Shown here: piece by piece, positions 26,595 to 35,494 of the stretch
How the letters are laid out: each line of letters starts with the position of its first letter
Position numbering within the stretch: the stretch's first letter is position 1
DNA from: Saprospiraceae bacterium
GTDB lineage: Bacteria; Bacteroidota; Bacteroidia; Chitinophagales; Saprospiraceae
Assembly (NCBI GenBank): GCA_020628855.1
Contig: JAHDEL010000001.1
Span: 29,821 to 85,492, forward strand
Length of the DNA stretch: 55,672 bases
Direction of reading: 5' to 3'
Position numbers and translations under genes: made by a program
The notes under the pieces: generated by a model
What the model was told of the DNA's origin: nothing
What the model saw: the letters and a program-made list of their open reading frames with translations, nothing else
The model's database searches: none

Positions 26595-27836
26595 CTACAA
26601 ATCAAAGTTGCTTAGCAAAATGAGTGATTGTAATTGTTCATCTATTTCGTACTGAGCTAGACCACTCTCATTAGCAATCAATATTCGGTCTGATGCTGTT
26701 GGGTGAGCTATGATATCATAGGCCTCAACACTCGTATCTGTTTGTAGTAAGACTGGTGTTTTTTTATCTGAGATATCAAAAATCGAAAGTCCATTTTCTC
26801 CTTCTCCTACATATAATACATCTCCAGAAATTGACATCCCATAAGGGCTAGATAGCTCTATTGTCTTATGTAAAAATGGTGTTGTAACATTTGTAATATC
26901 TACTACATCTAATTGGTTGGTAAAACCAAAACAGGCATTATTTGATCTCAAAGTAACATAAGCTACATTATCAGTAGGCAAAACTGGATCACATGATTGA
27001 GCATGATCGAATCTACCTTCCATTCTTGGGTCGTCAGGATTTTCGGTATTGAAGATATTCATACTTGATCTTGTACCAACAAAAAGATAGTCATCGTAAG
27101 GGTAAATAGTCTCCATATCCCAGCCTACATTCTCAGCGACATTGAGTAAACTTAATTCGTCAGTTGCTTCTAGCGTAAACAGATCTCTTTCGTTGATAAT
27201 ATATAATCTTTCATCTTTGTAAGCGATCCTATTTATGGTACCAATGTCACCTGCACTATTACCTGCAAAAGATGATGGTACTTGAGAAGCCGGAATGAGT
27301 TGATTGTTCCAAGCAAAGAAGTTGATTTCTCCTGCATTAATCGGAGAATTACAATCGAGTTCTTCTGTTACTTCTTCCATATCAAATCCTATCAATCTCT
27401 GACCTTCGCTATTTGTAATATTTGCTGTAAATACCTCTTCTGCTCTTGATCGTAGAGTAACATTTTCTAAATCAGTAATGTCATAGCTAACCACATCGTA
27501 CATACTTTCGGCATAGAGTGTATTCCCCTCCACGTAAAATTCACCATTTCTAGGAATTTGAATAAAGTTGACTTGTTGTGGTGAATAAGGGTTAGAATTG
27601 TCAATAACATGAATCCCTTTATTCTCTTCTCCGACTAATAAAAAATCATTTCCAATATAGATCTTTCCTGGATCAACAATTTGCTGAATGCCCGTATTTA
27701 CTTCAACTTGGCGCAGCTCTTCTACATCGCCATATATCGCAGTTGCCTTTGTATAGGTAACAGTTTGCTTACACAAATCATTACCGCAGCTAGCAAGTGT
27801 AAAAAGAATAATCGAGAGATAACATAGTCTTATCAT
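26595..27836 (-). CDS. LVIVD-repeat (beta-propeller-like) lipoprotein
   Basis: A 413-residue lipoprotein with a lipobox LASCGN (Cys near residue 17 from ATG 27836). The body contains repeated blades such as GIHVIDNSNPYSPQQVNFI, LDVVDITNVTTPFLHKTIEL and GLSIFDISDKKTPVLLQ, the LVIVD-repeat pattern of extracellular beta-propellers. A frame could open 24 codons upstream at 27908, but only ATG 27836 gives a signal peptide. It is zero bases from the barrel gene. It probably works on the cell surface or in the periplasm as a binding protein; the ligand is unknown. Confidence 0.85.
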   Translation of the reverse strand: MIRLCYLSIILFTLASCGNDLCKQTVTYTKATAIYGDVEELRQVEVNTGIQQIVDPGKIYIGNDFLLVGEENKGIHVIDNSNPYSPQQVNFIQIPRNGEFYVEGNTLYAESMYDVVSYDITDLENVTLRSRAEEVFTANITNSEGQRLIGFDMEEVTEELDCNSPINAGEINFFAWNNQLIPASQVPSSFAGNSAGDIGTINRIAYKDERLYIINERDLFTLEATDELSLLNVAENVGWDMETIYPYDDYLFVGTRSSMNIFNTENPDDPRMEGRFDHAQSCDPVLPTDNVAYVTLRSNNACFGFTNQLDVVDITNVTTPFLHKTIELSSPYGMSISGDVLYVGEGENGLSIFDISDKKTPVLLQTDTSVEAYDIIAHPTASDRILIANESGLAQYEIDEQLQSLILLSNFDL

Positions 27837-27935
27837 AGTGTTTGTAATTTTTTTGGTTCGCTTGTATGACGATAGAACTTTCAGAAACCTTTGCTTGAAA
27901 ATAAGCATAATTCGTTAAAGGCTTCTTAAAACACA

Positions 27936-27961
27936 AAAAGGGCACTAAATAGTGCCCTTTT
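27936..27961 (-). terminator. Rho-independent terminator of the Ig-like lipoprotein gene
   Basis: AAAAGGGCACT (27936-27946) pairs perfectly with AGTGCCCTTTT (27951-27961) around an AAAT loop, and gives a T-rich end on the minus strand. Confidence 0.9.
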
Positions 27962-27987
27962 CATCTTTCTATAATTTAGATAGTCTA

Positions 27988-29256
27988 CTATTTCTTCACG
28001 TCGAAAGTATAGCTATCATTATTATCATCTGTTGTCACATTAATGTTTGTAACCTGAAGCAGATAATATCTACCATTGTTCTCAACAGAGAAAACATCTC
28101 CTACAAGTACAGTGTTACTTACACCGCCACTAAAATCGATACCATTATTGTCATGTACTGCGATAATTTCTTCTCTTACACTAACATTACCAAAAGAAAA
28201 GCTCTCTAAAAGCCCATTCTGTCCTGCTATTAATTGCTTCACAACAGAACCATTAACTCCAGCTATTTGCTGTAACCAGTTATCTGCAATTGGGCCATTA
28301 TCGATACCCATATCTCTGATTTCTGCATCTAGATCAGCTGATCCTGTGCTATTACCATTGTCTAGGTCTAATCCACCTGTTCCAGCAGGGCCAGCTTGGT
28401 TAAGTAATACTCCTACTATAGTAGACACTGGTGTTCCAGAAGTACCTGCATTGATTGTCTTTGTGAATTCAGAAGAATTTCCAAACTCATCAGTGATAAG
28501 TACTCTATACACAGATTCACCTGAATCCTGCACTCTAATAAATAATGTTTCTTCAACGAAACCATCTTTAAGCGCTTCAGGTAACTCATATGGATTAGAG
28601 TCAAAATCATTGCCAGCAAACTCTAGTCTGCTCACATCTGAAATTAATGTACCATCTTGATATACACTAATTGAAGCCAATCTACCGCTTACAGGAGTCG
28701 CAGAGATCTTCACTGAATACAGAGAATTAGGTTCTACTGTTACGTTTTCGCTTCCACCAACTGTAATCTCTGGAGGTGTATCTCCTCCACTACCCACAGA
28801 GTCAGTGTCTACATTAACGCTTTGAGATCCTCTGTTACCTTCAGAGTCTATAATTACGAATGAGTAAGTTCTGAATGCTGCATCTTCATGAGCAAAAACA
28901 GTTACCTCCCAAGTAAATGATGTTCTTTCCGAATCAAATAACAGTGTAGGATTGGCATCAGCTGGAGAGCCATTAATCAATACTCTAGATAGATCAATAG
29001 TTACTCCATCTTCTTCTACGGAAAATGTATTCATTTCATTTTCGCCAGCCACTGCATCAACAATGACAGAGAAATTACCACCTGGGGACACCTCTACATC
29101 TGGCGCAGGATCTCCGAATTCATCAAGAAGAGTCACTTGAGCTCCGTCTCCTCCTCCATCAATAGGTGGGTCGATAAGTGTATCTTCTCCACAAGAAGTA
29201 AACAATACTCCCAATGCAGCAATACAGAGGTATGAAAATAATTTTAGTTGTTTCAT
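27988..29256 (-). CDS. Lipoprotein with two Ig-like repeats and an acidic C-terminal domain
   Basis: A 422-residue protein with a lipobox LFTSCGED (Cys near residue 22). Two related modules of about 100 residues lie at about 40-150 and 160-272; both contain an NPxx-like segment (ADANPTLLFD and DFDSNPYELP) and end in a strand followed by DSEGNRGSQS or DEFGNSSEFT. These look like Ig/cadherin-type beta sandwiches. The C-terminal 150 residues are Asp/Asn/Gly-rich, end in SYTFDVKK and match nothing I know. It has its own terminator. It is likely surface-exposed and may bind Ca or glycans, but that is inference. Confidence 0.75.
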   Translation of the reverse strand: MKQLKLFSYLCIAALGVLFTSCGEDTLIDPPIDGGGDGAQVTLLDEFGDPAPDVEVSPGGNFSVIVDAVAGENEMNTFSVEEDGVTIDLSRVLINGSPADANPTLLFDSERTSFTWEVTVFAHEDAAFRTYSFVIIDSEGNRGSQSVNVDTDSVGSGGDTPPEITVGGSENVTVEPNSLYSVKISATPVSGRLASISVYQDGTLISDVSRLEFAGNDFDSNPYELPEALKDGFVEETLFIRVQDSGESVYRVLITDEFGNSSEFTKTINAGTSGTPVSTIVGVLLNQAGPAGTGGLDLDNGNSTGSADLDAEIRDMGIDNGPIADNWLQQIAGVNGSVVKQLIAGQNGLLESFSFGNVSVREEIIAVHDNNGIDFSGGVSNTVLVGDVFSVENNGRYYLLQVTNINVTTDDNNDSYTFDVKK

Positions 29257-29283
29257 AGTTCGTTTTTAGATTAAAATGAATTT

Positions 29284-29298
29284 GAGTCCTTTGGACTC
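29284..29298. repeat. Perfect short palindrome upstream of the Ig-like lipoprotein gene
   Basis: GAGTCC-TTT-GGACTC is a perfect 6-bp inverted repeat, 28 bases before the minus-strand ATG. It could be an operator or a leader hairpin; it has no T tract. Confidence 0.3.
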
Positions 29299-29410
29299 TT
29301 GATTAGATAATTAATTTTGTATTTAGATGTTGTAATAACGAAAAGGTAACTTATAAAAACCCACAAGTTGCTAGTTTAACAGGTTTTTAAGACCAATTTC
29401 TACATTTTAG

Positions 29411-30838
29411 TTGAATCGACAATTTTACATTAATATCTTTTTCTTACTGGTCATCAACCTGTTGATCAAGCCTTTATATATAATAGGTATTGATGCTGAA
29501 ATTCAAAATAGAGTTGGAAATACTGAATACGGAGATTATTTCGCGATTTTCAACTTTCTTTTTCTGTTTCAATGGATTCTAGACCCCGGAATCCAAAATA
29601 ATAATAGCCAATCGATCTCAAAGAATAGAACAAAGTTACATACAATATTTCGGCATACTGCTTCTACCAAACTACTTACTTCCCTTCTCTTTGTTGTGTT
29701 TGCCTCAATATTTGCAATTCTAATGTATGGAGTTGAGTACAGACATACCATCATTCTTACAGCTTTGGCTATGACGTTATTGTCAATTAACCTGTACTTG
29801 AGGAGTCATTTTTCAGCAATGGGATATTTTATTCACGATACAGTACTCTCATTCCTTGATAAAGTCATGCTCATCCTTGTTCTTGGTTATGTACTCTATT
29901 TCTCCAATTCTCAAGTGTCAATACTTACTTTTCTTACCTATCAATGCAGCGTATTAGCTTGTGTAATGTGCATACTCTCTATTTCCTTAAGTGTCAAGTT
30001 TAATGCATTGAGATTAGAGTTTAATTGGAATGCAACAATGCAGTTGATTAAAGAATCTTTCCCATTTGCTCTTGTATTTATCCTGATGGCACTCTTCCAT
30101 AAGATTGATGCTATAATGTTGAAGCAACTTGTTGATGACAAAGCTGTATCTGCTGGAATATACGCAGCTGGCTACCGCATATTTGACGGACTGAATGTGC
30201 TTGGTTATTTATTTGCAAGCTTACTCCTGCCTATGTTTGCAAATCTTCTCCAAAGTAAGGAATCTCTCAATCCATTATTTCAAGAATCTTCTAAAGCCTT
30301 ATTATATATCTCTGGTGTAATAACTATAGTCTTTATTTTTTATAGAGTCGAGATTATTAATTTTATATACGACAACCCTACAGATGAACATTATGCTGTA
30401 CTCTATTGGTTAATGCTCAGTTTCTTTGCATTTTCTTACACGTATATTTTGGGGGCTATGCTTACGGCATCGTCAAAACTCAAGGCTTTAAATTGGATCT
30501 TTGTCTTTGCTATTATCATAAATTGGTCGCTCAACTTGTGGCTAATTCCTGAATATTTCTCTGTGGGTGCTGCCATTGCAACATTTTTGACACAGTGTGC
30601 GGTATTTATAGCCATGCTTTTTCTTTGCTTTAGCAGATTTAATGTTTCAGTTGACTTGATGGCTGTATTTAAATATCTCTTACTCATTGTATTATTGGTT
30701 CTGGGCATTCATTTTGGGAAACCATTATCGTCCTTTCACTTCAGTATTGATATAATATTGGTTGGAATTATTAGTATGGCATACATATTGTCGGTACAGT
30801 TTTTACGTTTAGATACTATTCTTAAATCAAGTAAGTAA
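29411..30838 (+). CDS. Polysaccharide flippase (Wzx/MATE-like)
   Basis: An integral membrane protein of 475 residues with about 12-14 helices, like the polysaccharide biosynthesis flippases that move undecaprenyl-linked oligosaccharides across the inner membrane. Family features are the N-terminal GNTEYGDYFAIFNFLFLF, the middle ALFHKIDAIMLKQLVDDKAVSAGIYAAGYR motif region and the even spacing of helices. The start is TTG at 29411; TACATTTT just upstream is one base off a -7 element. It heads the three-gene polysaccharide operon (next gene 18 bp away). Confidence 0.85.
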   Translation: MNRQFYINIFFLLVINLLIKPLYIIGIDAEIQNRVGNTEYGDYFAIFNFLFLFQWILDPGIQNNNSQSISKNRTKLHTIFRHTASTKLLTSLLFVVFASIFAILMYGVEYRHTIILTALAMTLLSINLYLRSHFSAMGYFIHDTVLSFLDKVMLILVLGYVLYFSNSQVSILTFLTYQCSVLACVMCILSISLSVKFNALRLEFNWNATMQLIKESFPFALVFILMALFHKIDAIMLKQLVDDKAVSAGIYAAGYRIFDGLNVLGYLFASLLLPMFANLLQSKESLNPLFQESSKALLYISGVITIVFIFYRVEIINFIYDNPTDEHYAVLYWLMLSFFAFSYTYILGAMLTASSKLKALNWIFVFAIIINWSLNLWLIPEYFSVGAAIATFLTQCAVFIAMLFLCFSRFNVSVDLMAVFKYLLLIVLLVLGIHFGKPLSSFHFSIDIILVGIISMAYILSVQFLRLDTILKSSK

Positions 30839-30856
30839 AACTACAGTCATCCAACA

Positions 30857-31942
30857 ATGGATAATACTGAAAACCTGCTGAGACCTATTCTACTTCTGTG
30901 GAAACATAAACTGCTTATTGCAGGAATCACTCTGCTGTGCAGTTTGCTGGCAGTGGTTATTCTTTTGATAAAACCAAATTACTATCAATCAAGTGCTTTG
31001 TTTTATCCTGCAAGTACTGATTTGGCCAAACCACTTCCGATAGGTAATCAATCACAAAAAATGCTGTATTACGGTGACTCAGATGATCTTGATAGATTAT
31101 TTTCTATAGCAAAATCTAATGAACTCAAAGGCATGTTGATAGAAGAGTTTGACCTCTATAATCATTATGAAATAGAAAGCAATCAAGAAAAGTCCGAATA
31201 CTATATGGACTTGAAGTTGAATAAGCTTTTTACAACTGAGAAAACTAAGTATGATGCGCTCAAGCTTTCTGTAGAAGATAAGGATCCACAGTTTGCACAA
31301 AAGATGGCTTCCAGAGCTACTGAATTATTAAATACCATTGCTCAAAAGGTTGTAAAACAAAGTCAAGCTACCTTGTTGGATAGTTACTCAAAGAATATTG
31401 AGTTAAAGTCTCAGCAACTGCAAGTTTTATCTGATAGTATCGCGAAGATGCGCAGTCTGTATGGAATTTATGATTTGGAGAATCAGTCTATGTCTTACGC
31501 GGAACTTTGGCCTAAAACCAAAGCAAAGCAATCGAATCTGAGTGCAAGGTATAACACATTAAAGTCAGATGGTGCACCTCGAGATACGTTGATAAAAGTC
31601 AAAGCACAATTAGATGGGATTACTTCGCAAGCAAGAACCTTAGAGGAATCCATGAACAAGTTCAATACTGGCTATATTAAAGTGCTTACAGCAGATACAG
31701 AACAAGAGAGCTTTATGAAACAGCTTGGTCTTGACAAACAAAGATATAGTCAATTAGAAGCAGCACTCAATTCTCCTTATAATGCGATACACCTCGTTCA
31801 GCAGGCAGAGTTACCAAAGATAAAGTCAAGACCAAAACGAACATTTATTGTGTTAGGGGTCGCTTTTGCTGCGGGACTATTCAGTTGTTTATTAGTCCTC
31901 TTAAAGGACTTGTTTGGCAGGTTGCCAAAAGTGGAAGTATGA
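30857..31942 (+). CDS. Wzz/GumC-like polysaccharide chain-length or export protein
   Basis: A 361-residue inner-membrane protein with helices near both ends (about 16-36 and 328-350) and a long periplasmic coiled-coil region (about 130-300, many Gln/Lys/Leu). This is the Wzz domain layout. It lacks any tyrosine kinase domain, and the last residues stop soon after the second helix. It should set chain length of the polymer handled by the neighbouring ligase/polymerase and flippase. Its stop overlaps the next ATG by four bases. Confidence 0.8.
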   Translation: MDNTENLLRPILLLWKHKLLIAGITLLCSLLAVVILLIKPNYYQSSALFYPASTDLAKPLPIGNQSQKMLYYGDSDDLDRLFSIAKSNELKGMLIEEFDLYNHYEIESNQEKSEYYMDLKLNKLFTTEKTKYDALKLSVEDKDPQFAQKMASRATELLNTIAQKVVKQSQATLLDSYSKNIELKSQQLQVLSDSIAKMRSLYGIYDLENQSMSYAELWPKTKAKQSNLSARYNTLKSDGAPRDTLIKVKAQLDGITSQARTLEESMNKFNTGYIKVLTADTEQESFMKQLGLDKQRYSQLEAALNSPYNAIHLVQQAELPKIKSRPKRTFIVLGVAFAAGLFSCLLVLLKDLFGRLPKVEV

Positions 31943-33393
31943 TACTATCAACCCAAAAGTCTCATGTATTCTACTGGTTAGGAGCTTTTGTTATGCTCTT
32001 GTTCTCATCTTTCGCGATAGTCTTCGACCAAATATTCTTGCTTGTTGTTCCAATTGTGGCTCTGTGCGGTGTCTTGATACTACTCTATCCTAGACTCTTG
32101 TATTTGGCTCTTTTTAGTTTGCTCCCTTTCTCAGTTGAGGTAAATTTACCTGGAGGATTTGGTACTGACCTTCCTACAGAGCCTATCATGATTCTTTGTT
32201 CTGGCTTGTTTCTTTTACTCTTGTGCAACAAAGAACATAAGTTAGACTGGAGGCAGTATATCAGTCCAATTTCATTTATACTTTTCGCTTCTTTGATTTG
32301 GATGTTCTTTACATCTCTGTTTTCAAGTGAGTTCCTCATATCATTAAAGTATTCACTAGCCAAGGTTTGGTATGTCATTCCGTTTTTCTTATTGACCATT
32401 GGTTTTTATTGGAATAAATTATTAGCTGTAAAAACTCTTTTACGACTCTTTTTTGGATCCTTGTTTTTGGCTCTACTGTATGTCAATGCTAAACACGCCA
32501 CGTTGGGATTCTCTTTTGATACCATTAATAAGGCATGTCAACCAATATTTAGGAATCATGTCAATTATGGGGCAATGCTGGTTCTCTCATTACCTTACTT
32601 AGGTTATCTACTATTCACGAGTACCTCGCGACTCCATAAACTCATCTATAGTGCTTTAGGGCTATTCATCCTTGTTTCGATATACTTCACTTACACTCGG
32701 GCAGCTTATGTCTGTGTGCCTTGTATTGTTGGAGCTTATGTTATCTTCAGATGGAAGCTTGTTAAACCTACATTGATAGCAGTTTTAGTCGTTGCATCTA
32801 TTGGCGTTGGCTATCTTATTCAAAAAAATACTTACTTAGATTATGCTCCTAATTATGAGCGAACAATTGCGCATTATAATTTTGATAATCTCATGGAAGC
32901 TACCTACAAGTTTGAAGACGTATCAACCATGGAGCGTGTTTATCGTTGGGTGGCAGGATTTAGAATGATAGGCGAAAAACCAATTTTAGGCTTTGGACCA
33001 GGAGCTTTCTATGAATCATATAGACCATATACTTTGACAAGTTTTCAGACTTATGTGAGTGATAATCCAGAACATTCTGGAATTCACAATTATTACCTTA
33101 TGCTTGCTGTAGAACAAGGTATACCTGGCTTAGTATTACTATTACTCATCACTATTCTTCCTTTAACTCTAACTCAACAGCTCTATTTTTCAGATTTACC
33201 CAAAGACTATAAATATCTTGGGCTGGCAGCAGCACTCAGTTTAATTGTCATAGCGTTGCTACAATTAATGAATGATTTAGTAGAGTCAGATAAAATAGGA
33301 TCGTTCTATTTTTTTAGTTTAGCAATCATTAGTATACTCTGGTCAAAATCCAATCTGTCCAATGGTCTACCTCTTTCAGACACAGATAAATGA
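31939..33393 (+). CDS. O-antigen ligase/polymerase-like membrane protein (WaaL/Wzy family)
   Basis: An integral membrane protein of 484 residues with about 12 helices. The large periplasmic loop carries the family pattern RVYRWVAGFRMIGEKPILGFG followed by NPEHSGIHNYYLMLAVEQG, typical of O-antigen ligase (Wzy_C/PF04932) proteins. ATG 31939 overlaps the Wzz stop as ATGA; a frame starting at 31885 inside Wzz is less likely. It could join polymer to lipid A, to another acceptor, or polymerise repeats. No glycosyltransferase is adjacent. Confidence 0.83.
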   Translation: MILSTQKSHVFYWLGAFVMLLFSSFAIVFDQIFLLVVPIVALCGVLILLYPRLLYLALFSLLPFSVEVNLPGGFGTDLPTEPIMILCSGLFLLLLCNKEHKLDWRQYISPISFILFASLIWMFFTSLFSSEFLISLKYSLAKVWYVIPFFLLTIGFYWNKLLAVKTLLRLFFGSLFLALLYVNAKHATLGFSFDTINKACQPIFRNHVNYGAMLVLSLPYLGYLLFTSTSRLHKLIYSALGLFILVSIYFTYTRAAYVCVPCIVGAYVIFRWKLVKPTLIAVLVVASIGVGYLIQKNTYLDYAPNYERTIAHYNFDNLMEATYKFEDVSTMERVYRWVAGFRMIGEKPILGFGPGAFYESYRPYTLTSFQTYVSDNPEHSGIHNYYLMLAVEQGIPGLVLLLLITILPLTLTQQLYFSDLPKDYKYLGLAAALSLIVIALLQLMNDLVESDKIGSFYFFSLAIISILWSKSNLSNGLPLSDTDK

Positions 33394-33424
33394 TTAGAAC
33401 GAAGACGACGTTGAATTAAAAATG

Positions 33425-33432
33425 TATTTTTG
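33425..33432 (+). promoter_or_regulatory. Candidate -7 promoter element for the ECF sigma gene at 33452
   Basis: TATTTTTG is a perfect TAnnTTTG match, 19 bases before the TTG start at 33452. No TTTG is seen at -33. Confidence 0.4.
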
Positions 33433-33451
33433 GACACTTAATTAGTCGATT

Positions 33452-34051
33452 TTGGGCGATAATCAAGACAAATATCTAGATATTTTTGAACGAGAGTTCT
33501 TACCTCATGCAAATGCTTTGAAGACATTTGCTTTCCATCTTGCCTACAATGAAGAAGATGCAGATGATTTAGTGCAAGAAACCTTCATGAAAGCGCATAG
33601 ATTTATAGATCGCTATATCGAAGGAACTAATGCGAAAGCTTGGTTGTTTAAAATTCTGAAGAACGCATATATTAATCAATATAGAAAACGTTCGAAACGG
33701 CCAACGAAGGTTGACTTTGAAGATTTTATTAGTTATCATGACACAGACGAAGATGGAGGTGCAACTGGGTATCTTGATCTGAGAGAAGAGATTTTTGAAA
33801 ACATGATGGGTGATGAAGTTACTAATGCTATTAATGCTCTTCCGGTAGATTTTAGGACAGTGATCTTGCTTTGCGATATTGAAGGTTTCAAATATGAAGA
33901 AATTTCAAAAATCATTGACATTCCTATTGGTACTGTAAGGTCTAGACTATTTAGAGCAAGGAATATGCTAAAAGAAAATCTTCAAGGGTACGCTCAGCGA
34001 CTTGGTTATAAAAATGTTCGTGGTCAGAAGGCCAAAAAGGAAGAAGAATAG
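33452..34051 (+). CDS. ECF sigma-70 factor
   Basis: A 199-residue extracytoplasmic-function sigma factor. Region 2 is at about 17-85 (DADDLVQETFMKAHRF, then AWLFKILKNAYINQYRKRSKR). Region 4 is at about 130-185 (LPVDFRTVILLCDIEGFKYEEI-like, split here by the helix-turn-helix IPIGTVRSRLFRARNMLKEN). The start is TTG at 33452. A basic tail (RGQKAKKEEE) ends it. A 78-residue anti-sigma candidate follows after 54 bp. This arrangement is common in Bacteroidota, but the inducing signal is unknown. Confidence 0.93.
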   Translation: MGDNQDKYLDIFEREFLPHANALKTFAFHLAYNEEDADDLVQETFMKAHRFIDRYIEGTNAKAWLFKILKNAYINQYRKRSKRPTKVDFEDFISYHDTDEDGGATGYLDLREEIFENMMGDEVTNAINALPVDFRTVILLCDIEGFKYEEISKIIDIPIGTVRSRLFRARNMLKENLQGYAQRLGYKNVRGQKAKKEEE

Positions 34052-34105
34052 TTGTTGTTTTTGATAAATAAATTTAATTTGCTTTCAATTAATTAAGAGT
34101 TCAAA

Positions 34106-34342
34106 ATGGGAAATTTAGACAGTTTCAGGTCATTTGAAGAGAATATTAGTTTATATTTTGATCATGCCCTTAGCGCCAAAGACGAGCAACAACTGTTTGA
34201 ACGATTAGACAACGATCCTTCTTGCTGCCAAAAGTTCGAAAAAGAAAAATCAGCGAGACAATTCCTAAAAAACAAATTCCAGCGTTCTACTGTGTCCAAT
34301 GATATGATCGAAAGTATCAAGAAAAGACTCCAGACACTTTAG
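34106..34342 (+). CDS. Short anti-sigma factor-like protein
   Basis: A 78-residue protein placed right after an ECF sigma gene. The pattern FDHALSAKDEQQLFERLDND is like the N-terminal helices of anti-sigma (ZAS-type) domains. Canonical HxxxCxxC zinc ligands are not complete: a CC pair occurs in PSCCQKF (about residues 33-34). It has no membrane helix, so it would be cytosolic. The C-terminal helix is basic (ESIKKRLQTL). Function is inferred from position and weak similarity. Confidence 0.65.
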   Translation: MGNLDSFRSFEENISLYFDHALSAKDEQQLFERLDNDPSCCQKFEKEKSARQFLKNKFQRSTVSNDMIESIKKRLQTL

Positions 34343-34423
34343 CTTCTCAACAAGTTCGGCATTATTATTCTACTCTTTTCTTTAAGGGTATTTTCCTCTT
34401 ATACATTTTTGCATTAAAGTCTT

Positions 34424-35494
34424 ATGTTAGAAAAACTTGAATCAATTCATCACAGATTCCTCCAAATCCAAGAACAATTGGGTGATCCTGAAGTAGTTTC
34501 CGACAATAAGAAGTTTGCTAAACTCAATAAAGAATACAAAAAGCTAGATAAGATTAATACTGTCTATCAGGAGTATAAAAATCTTCTAGCGAATAGGCAA
34601 AATGCAGAAGAAATGGTGAAGGATGATGATCCTGAGATGAAAGAAATGGCCAAGATGGAATTGGAAGAGATGAAGCCAAGAATTGATGCCTTAGAAGAAG
34701 AAATTAAGATCATTCTAATGCCTAGAGACCCTGATGATGATAAGGATGTCATCTTTGAAATCAGATCTGGAACTGGTGGTGATGAGGCGAGTATTTTCGC
34801 AGGGGACTTACATAGAATGTATACGAAGTTTTTTGAATCAAGAGGATGGAAAACAGAAATTCTAGATGTGAACGAAGGCAGTGTTGGTGGTTATAATAAA
34901 ATTGTAGTTGAGGTCTTTGGTGAAGATGTGTATGGTCATCTGAAGTTTGAGTCTGGAGCTCATAGAGTTCAACGTGTCCCAAAGACAGAATCTCAAGGTA
35001 GAGTACATACATCTGCAGCAACTGTTGCTGTTATTCCAAAATATGAGATAGAGGACATCAATATTAAGAAGGATGACTTAAGAACTGATACTTTTAGAGC
35101 AAGTGGTGCTGGTGGTCAACACGTCAACAAAACAGAGTCTGGGGTTAGATTTACCCATTTACCGACAGGCATAGTAGCTGAAAGTACTGATTCGAGGTCT
35201 CAGCACAAAAACAGAGAAATAGCTCTACAAAGGCTCCATCAAAAAATCCAAGAGGCACAAAGAGAGGCACAATACAAAGAACAAAAAGCACAGAGGAAAT
35301 CCCTTGTAGGATCAGGAGATCGTTCTGATAAAGTGAGAACGTACAACTATCCTCAAAACAGGGTGACAGATCATAGAATCAATCTTACTTTGTATAGTCT
35401 GGATAAGATTGTTGAAGGAGATATTGAAGCAATTATAAATGCTTTGAAAGTAGCCGAGAATGCTACGAAAATGCAGGGTGATTCAGTGCTTTAA
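34424..35494 (+). CDS. prfA: Peptide chain release factor 1
   Basis: Ribosomal release factor for UAA and UAG. It is distinguished from RF2 by the PxT codon-recognition motif, here PKT in RVPKTESQGR. The GGQ motif at 230-232 (GAGGQHVNKTESGVR) catalyses peptide release. The N-terminal domain is a long charged helical region, and the 356-residue length is typical. The start ATG is at 34424. It ends with TTAA, where the convergent CBS-domain gene's stop also lies. Confidence 0.97.
   Translation: MLEKLESIHHRFLQIQEQLGDPEVVSDNKKFAKLNKEYKKLDKINTVYQEYKNLLANRQNAEEMVKDDDPEMKEMAKMELEEMKPRIDALEEEIKIILMPRDPDDDKDVIFEIRSGTGGDEASIFAGDLHRMYTKFFESRGWKTEILDVNEGSVGGYNKIVVEVFGEDVYGHLKFESGAHRVQRVPKTESQGRVHTSAATVAVIPKYEIEDINIKKDDLRTDTFRASGAGGQHVNKTESGVRFTHLPTGIVAESTDSRSQHKNREIALQRLHQKIQEAQREAQYKEQKAQRKSLVGSGDRSDKVRTYNYPQNRVTDHRINLTLYSLDKIVEGDIEAIINALKVAENATKMQGDSVL

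Noticed and set aside
28076-28660. Long open frame (194 codons) on the plus strand opposite the Ig-like lipoprotein gene
   Set aside because: It is Pro/Ser-rich, has no start context or homology, and lies wholly within a well-supported gene on the other strand.
29284-29298. Palindrome as terminator
   Set aside because: The stem is only six base pairs and no T run follows on either strand.
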